From contig CM054116.1 of NCBI GenBank assembly GCA_028673005.1, forward strand, positions 81,170,572 through 81,234,571: DNA of 64,000 nucleotides. The letters run 5' to 3'. The position numbers were made by a program, and so were the translations under genes. This document shows positions 58,966-64,000 of the stretch, in pieces; within the stretch, counting starts at the first letter, position 1, and each line of letters starts with the position of its first letter. Origin of the DNA: Tanypteryx hageni. Its lineage: Eukaryota > Arthropoda > Insecta > Odonata > Petaluridae. The notes below the pieces were generated by a model. The model searched no databases, was not told the DNA's origin, and saw only the letters and a list, made by a program, of their open reading frames with translations.

Positions 58966-60320
58966 ATCCGTTACTCTTGAGTTTTTTTTTCCGCCTTTCT
59001 GCTCCTCTCTCGGCTTTACCTCCCTCCATCCCTCTGCCTCCTTCCCCCGTCATCTCCTTTCCCTCAATTTCCTTATTCTTCGGGGGTCTCTCTTGACGTA
59101 ATGGGTTTAACTCATCCTCTCCTTCAGCAACAACCACCCCTTCTATCTCTCCCTCCTTAGCACCCTTCCTTGCCTTAACCCTCAATCCCCTTCCCTCTCT
59201 TTCTCTCGCACTTCCGCATTTTTTCGTCCCTCGCAACCTCTCCTGCTCTCCTCATACCCTTCTTTTCCTAACCTCTCCGCCCGCTGTTTTTCCTTCATTC
59301 TCCCGCCGTCTTTTAAAACTTGGGCTTTATTTTATTTCTACCTCATATCTTTCGTTTCATTTTCCTCGACCTCCCATTTTCCGCAATCTTCGTTCCGCCC
59401 CCTGTCCCTCCTTCCCTCTCACTCTCTCAATTACTATATTGGACCCTTTTTTGCGTTTTCCATTCTCACCCTTATTTTCTTTCTCTTCCACCCTCCTTAT
59501 CTCTCTTTCCTATCGACCGATATCTTGTCACGTAAAGCCCAGTCCATCTCTCTACTTTTATTTATTTATTTCGCTTTTCCTTTAAATCCCTTCCTAATTT
59601 TCTCGTTTCTCTCTGCCATAATATCTTATATCACTCGTCTCCCTTCAGCCATATTTTAAGGCCTCATTTGCTAAACCCTGTATTCATCCATTGTTAAAGT
59701 CTAGGTCATTAGACATTTTAACCGTGTGTTTTCCACTCTACCTTTTTCTGTCCCTCACGTAACCTGTCCTTCTCACTTCTGTTCCTTGATCTCGCCCTCA
59801 TTTCCTCTATCCCCCAAATTACAGACCGCCTTCATTTACTGCTTTATTTTTCTTCTTTCTCTCATTCTTCTTTTCTTCGGTCATATCGTCTCTTCTTACG
59901 TCCACCTAATCCTATTACCCTCTACCGCGTGACAACCCTGCCGCCTTCAGAAACCTCTCCTATAAACATTAACCTCTCCTACCCTTTCTCTTTAACGGCC
60001 CGCTCCCTACCCTATGGCCTACCGCTCCTCTACCGCTTTTTCCCTCACCTCCTCCGGCTTACTGCCCCGGCTCATCCCTGTTTATCTCCGCCTCCCGTTT
60101 CCGGCCAATCGCATCCCTATCCTCTATTTACTGCATCGGCATCCGTCGCTCCCGACCGCACTCTCTCCTCCTTTTCTCTCGCTCCCTCTTTCTCCTAATC
60201 CCTCCCGAATCTCCCTAAGCACGACTTTCCTGCCTTCATCACCTTCCACCGTCGAATTCCGACCTATCTCTCCTCTCCCTCTCTCTTTCTTACCTCCCTC
60301 CCTCTATCTCTCACTCTATG
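58966..60320. other. Long pyrimidine-rich block
   Basis: About 1.35 kb that is C/T-rich on the plus strand almost throughout, the longest such block in the window. Frames of 68-132 codons on both strands are serine/leucine/proline or glutamate/arginine reads of this composition. Confidence 0.65.
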
Positions 60321-60360
60321 TCCCGGAGTTCATCTGTATGCGAATGCTCTTAATCTCTTG

Positions 60361-60432
60361 CGAATATCCGAGTGGCACACGTCTTGAGGTCGTCGGTTCG
60401 ACCCCCGTCTAAGATGCTTGGTCGATATTTAT

Positions 60433-60482
<50 letters not shown>
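60361..60482 (+). mobile_element. tRNA-like fragment with (TA)n tail
   Basis: TATCCGAGTGGC (60365-60376, A-box-like) and a B box GGTTCGACCCC (60395-60405) lie closer together than in a tRNA. They are followed by about 25 TA units (60436-60482). This could be a shortened SINE with a TA-rich tail; a functional tRNA is excluded by the missing anticodon arm. Confidence 0.35.
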
Positions 60483-60485
<3 letters not shown>

Positions 60486-61640
60486 TTCGTAAATCCTGCG
60501 ACAATTTAGGAGTTTAGATGTTTAATAAGAGCGGTGTTATCCAACACAGCTCTCCGGGTTAACATCCTATTCGTTCCCATCCTTCATCATATGAAACCCA
60601 GCGAGCTCGGATGTCGTGCTGAAGGTTTTTTTTAGGCCCTGCTTTTCTCCGTCTTTCATTTCGCCCCGCACGACGAAAGGAGTAAACGGTTTGTAAATAA
60701 GCGAAATGTGGGGATAGCGGAGCGTCTTCCTTCGCTGCTTCTCTCCATGTTTAACGATGTGGTCCCGCTGTCATATTATGCATTCACACAGGATTGTTTC
60801 GGTAGAAGGAGGTCATTATGGCGAACGTAAATACAGCAGTGTAATTTGTGCAACACCATTCATTTTAATTTTTATCAATATTAACGACAGTACCCATTTA
60901 GGATGCATATTGTTAATATTGTATATTTTATAATATCACTTCCATCGTAGTTTTGTTTAAACCGATTGGACAAATAAATGAAATAGACTTTGAAAAAAGC
61001 ATTATTTTTTTGAAGTTAGGATTAGGTAATAAAACACCGCGGAATCGCTTGGCAAAATGTTTTTTCTTATTATTTTTCATTGAGTCAAGAATGTAATAGT
61101 ACACACTAGAACAGTTGCGCCTACACAGAGCAAAATAAAAGAGGGAGGTTGCGCTCGAAATATCCCGCGTACTCGAATCCGTATGGATTGTTAAATAGGT
61201 ACCTAGGAGCACTCATAAGTAAGATGTTATGGAAACAATAAAGCTTCCAAAATTGGTCAATTTCAAGAAAATTGCCATGTAAATATTAATTATAACCCAT
61301 CATTATTGCAATAAAAACTCTATGATGGCAATTTAAAACAAAAAATATTGAAAAATCGCATACATTTTTCCTGGGACCGGTTGAGAACTCATCGAAGAAA
61401 GAGGGAAAAGAACATTTTCTCACTTAGCTTGAGAAGGTTTGGAAAGAATTTGTCATTCATTTTCTTAAGCATTTCAAGGGTAGTCGCCATTCATATATTT
61501 CCTACCTACCCTCCTAAATAATATTAAAAAATCTCTTCCATCTATTCGAGTCTACCTAAAATCCAAAACATCGTGGGTCTATTGAAATGAAAAGGAACAA
61601 AATTGGAAGATTCCAAATATCTCGTCCTTATCTTGCTTTT
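60483..61640. other. Mixed to AT-rich DNA; nothing recognised
   Basis: 60540-60780 is somewhat GC-richer. No gene signature. Confidence 0.5.
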
Positions 61641-62420
61641 TACGTTACGTTACGTTACCGTTCTCCATTCCTCTCTTTGCCCATCTCCTATTCTATCTCC
61701 CTACAAAATTCTCCGTCTTAATTTCACCTCTGTCTTCTTCCCTCTCTCCCTTTTTACTTCTCTATATATCTTTTTAGCGTGTAACGATTTGACGGTGCAC
61801 CTCCCAACTCTTTCCCGCCCTCCTCGCTCTCCCATTCCCACGAGTCCCCTTTTGCCTCTATTACTCAGCAAACTAAAAGGAATTGATGCTAGAATTTGGC
61901 TGGTGAAAAAAGAGATTAGAGGTGGGGAAGGAAGAAGGGAGAGAGAGAAGGAAGGTAAAAAATTGGATGGTGACCGGTCTCTCCTTTCCGGTTCCCTTCC
62001 CTTCCCAGTCTTGCTCCACGTCTCATTCGGTCGGAATCTGGCTCTATAGAATTTCCGCGCGCTTTTTTTTAGCAGATCGTCGAAAGTAGCGACTTGGATA
62101 TAGAAAGAGAGAGATCTCTCTCTTCCTCTTTAATTTGATCCGTTTCTATTGCGTTTCTCTCCTTCCCTTTTCTTTCGATTTCATTCGCTTGCTTTGAGAG
62201 GTAGAATAGTATGCGAGAGAGAGAAAAAGAGTTATTCAGATTTTTCTGTTCCGCGATCTCGGAGGAAGAAAAATAGCGGAATGTTCCACGGAAGGTTTAG
62301 GACGAGCTGTTTTTTTTCTCCGAGGTTTTTTTCTTTTTGTTTGCTTTCCGAATTCCTCGTTCTTCCCTCCTTTCCCTCTATTTTTTCTTCTCCTCTCTCG
62401 TGGAGATGGGACGCTTAAGG
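61641..62420. other. CT-rich low-complexity block
   Basis: Three ACGTT repeats at 61642-61658, then C/T-rich sequence broken by a G/A run (61916-61962). The 148- and 89-codon plus frames are composition artefacts. Confidence 0.55.
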
Positions 62421-62754
62421 ATTTCTGCTGACGTCTTCGTTGGAACGTTTTTGGGGAAGCACATATTTTCTCACTGCTTCTAATGACGTTTTCTTGAATT
62501 TCGTTTTCGCGAAAGGTTCCTAATGGATTGCGTGGGAAAAGTTTTTCTGTCCCGTTTCGATCCCAATGTATCTCTTCACTTTTGTAATTATCACACGATT
62601 ACTTATTTTTCTCCTGGAACGGGAGATATTTGTTGAAGTGTGTTCGAAAATTTTTGATCAAATATCAGTTAGTACCAATATGATATGTCCGAATTTTCTA
62701 CCTTTTTACGGAATGGAAATAAATACAAAAAATCCAAGATCATACTAATTTCGA
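62421..62754. other. AT-rich DNA; nothing recognised
   Basis: Short interval before the RTE fragment. Confidence 0.5.
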
Positions 62755-63370
62755 GGAGAAATATTGAACATAAGTATTGGAGGAAAGCCATTAGAATAAG
62801 TTTTAAGTTATAAATATCTTGGAAGCATCATAAAGAGAGAAGCAAAATGTACCGATGAAATATGGACTAGATTAGCGAAAGCAAAATCCGCTTTCATAAG
62901 AAATAAACTCTTGCTAACGGGGAATACAAAGGAGGATGGCCGCAATAAGTTAATAAAATGCTATGTATTGGGCAGAAACATGGACGCTAAGAAAAAATTA
63001 TATAAATTCCTTGGGTAGCTTCGAAATGTGGGCATGGAGAAGAATGCTGAAGATAAAATGGACAGATAAAATGAAAAACTAGGAAGTGATAAGAAGAAGA
63101 AAAGACAATCGGATGATTATATAGACTATAAGAGAGAAAAAGGTGACCTGGGTCTGGCATTACCTGAAGAGAGATAGTATGATTAAATATGTGTTAGATG
63201 GGAAACTGGAAGGAAAAAGAAAAAGGTAGGAAAAGGTTTCAACTGATAGACGACTTGGAAGGGAAAGAGAGCCATCAAGAAATGAAGAAGACTGCAGAAA
63301 ATAGGAGTATATAGATAACTACTTAAACCAAGAATAATTAAGGACCTGTCTACGGACAGACCATATAAGA
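62755..63370 (+). pseudogene. 5'-truncated RTE retrotransposon, C-terminal part of reverse transcriptase
   Basis: Reading across frames gives YKYLGSIIKREAKCTDEI, AKAKSAFIRNKLLLTG, KLIKCYV, AETWTLRK after a deletion of about ten codons and a frame change, FEMWAWRRMLKIKWTDK, a TIREKKVTWVWHYLKRDS segment and KLEGKRKR near the end. This is the region downstream of the catalytic core (thumb and C-terminal tail) of arthropod RTE elements. Several stops and frameshifts are present. The catalytic blocks and the endonuclease are absent, as expected of a 5'-truncated insertion. It is less decayed than the RTE copy at 45.1 kb. Confidence 0.88.
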
Positions 63371-64000
63371 TGTTGATTTATACTCCTGTGTAGCTTTTGT
63401 TTAAATATTTGCTTCTGTTAAATTTGACTTGATGAAGTTCTTACGTTCTGTTCTTTTACCTATGTAAACTATTTTTATCAATTCAAAAAGTAACCTTATA
63501 TTAGCTTTAAATGGATGATAGCTTGAACGAATTCCTATTTTCCTTGATTTTTTACATAGTCATTTTTAATTAAATATAATCAGAATTTGATGCGTCTGTT
63601 GTTGTTACTTTCTCTAAGGTTTTCAAAGTGACTTAAGCTTTGAGATTTTAATTTAGAAAAGGAAATTAAGAACAAATCTATTAAAAGGTTTATGAATATC
63701 AACTCGCTAATTTTCGATTTGTTATATTTTGGAATTATGCATTTCTACTCCTTATAATTTAATGTGGTTTTCTCATATACACTCACATTTATTCCGTTTA
63801 TTTATTTATTGCTGCGAAAATTTCTCTCTTTTGTGGACTGCTCGCTCTCCACGGATTCTTTTAATTTTTATTTCTAAGTGTTAAACTGAATTTGCTTTGG
63901 TAAACCGTCTTTTGATAGCCATAAAAGTTCGATAAAATGAACTCCGTAATTTTTTTGTAAGTATTTCCATCAGCAACTAATGCGCAACCTGAATAACCGA
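63371..64000. other. AT-rich DNA; nothing recognised
   Basis: No feature seen up to the window edge. Confidence 0.5.

Noticed and set aside
61603..62049. 148-codon plus-strand open frame
   Set aside because: Composition-driven read of CT and GA runs.

Overview
The window is eukaryotic nuclear DNA and most likely comes from an arthropod. I infer this from its mobile-element content: RTE-type and CR1/L2-group non-LTR retrotransposons, a hAT transposon of the ZBED5/FAM200 type, a SINE derived from tRNA-Gly, and interspersed repeats ending in GACAGACAGAC-like tails. Long AT-rich stretches and abundant CT/GA, CA and TA simple repeats fit the same picture. There are no operons, ribosome binding sites or dense ORFs. 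I cannot name the species. I found no intact protein-coding gene, no tRNA, rRNA or CRISPR array, and no convincing chain of exons. The window therefore reads as intergenic DNA or a very large intron. The longest open frames are artefacts of low-complexity CT/GA tracts or short chance ORFs.

Layout. 0-5.5 kb: AT-rich DNA with a TATA-like site and hairpin near 0.73-0.81 kb, two head-to-tail copies of a roughly 620-700 bp repeat rich in inverted repeats (1.6-2.9 kb), a CT/GC-rich block at 3.9-4.45 kb and a CA microsatellite. 5.5-9.5 kb: a repeat-dense tract with a G/GA-rich stretch, a TA microsatellite, a 227 bp inverted-repeat element (possibly Penelope-related), an element carrying seven diverged units of about 145 bp, and a two-unit 136 bp repeat. 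9.6-12 kb: a GC-richer patch with a CRE palindrome, then a long GA tract. 12.08-15.16 kb: a 3.1 kb hAT transposon with 15 bp terminal inverted repeats and a degraded 8 bp target duplication. It contains a decayed transposase C-terminus on the minus strand and a nested, 5'-truncated non-LTR retrotransposon on the plus strand.

16.9-32.4 kb: an almost full-length SINE with target duplication (16.87 kb), a third copy of the inverted-repeat family (18.25 kb), purine-to-pyrimidine switch blocks (19.6, 24.1 and 31.4 kb), a GC-richer patch with a signal-peptide-like short ORF (22.85 kb), a tRNA-like fragment (27.1 kb), a hAT-like end (28.6 kb) and a truncated second SINE copy (32.2 kb). 32.4-44 kb: mostly unannotatable AT-rich DNA alternating with CT-rich blocks. 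44.2-47.8 kb: a decayed minus-strand reading frame of unknown identity lies next to a heavily mutated RTE retrotransposon with recognisable endonuclease and reverse transcriptase. 48-64 kb: more CT/GA blocks, two copies of a dispersed motif of about 60 bp (a third is at 32.7 kb), two isolated hAT ends, a tRNA-like fragment with a TA tail, and a second, 5'-truncated RTE fragment at 62.76 kb.

No set of genes works together here. The interest lies in the layering of mobile elements of different ages and in several repeat families that I cannot assign.
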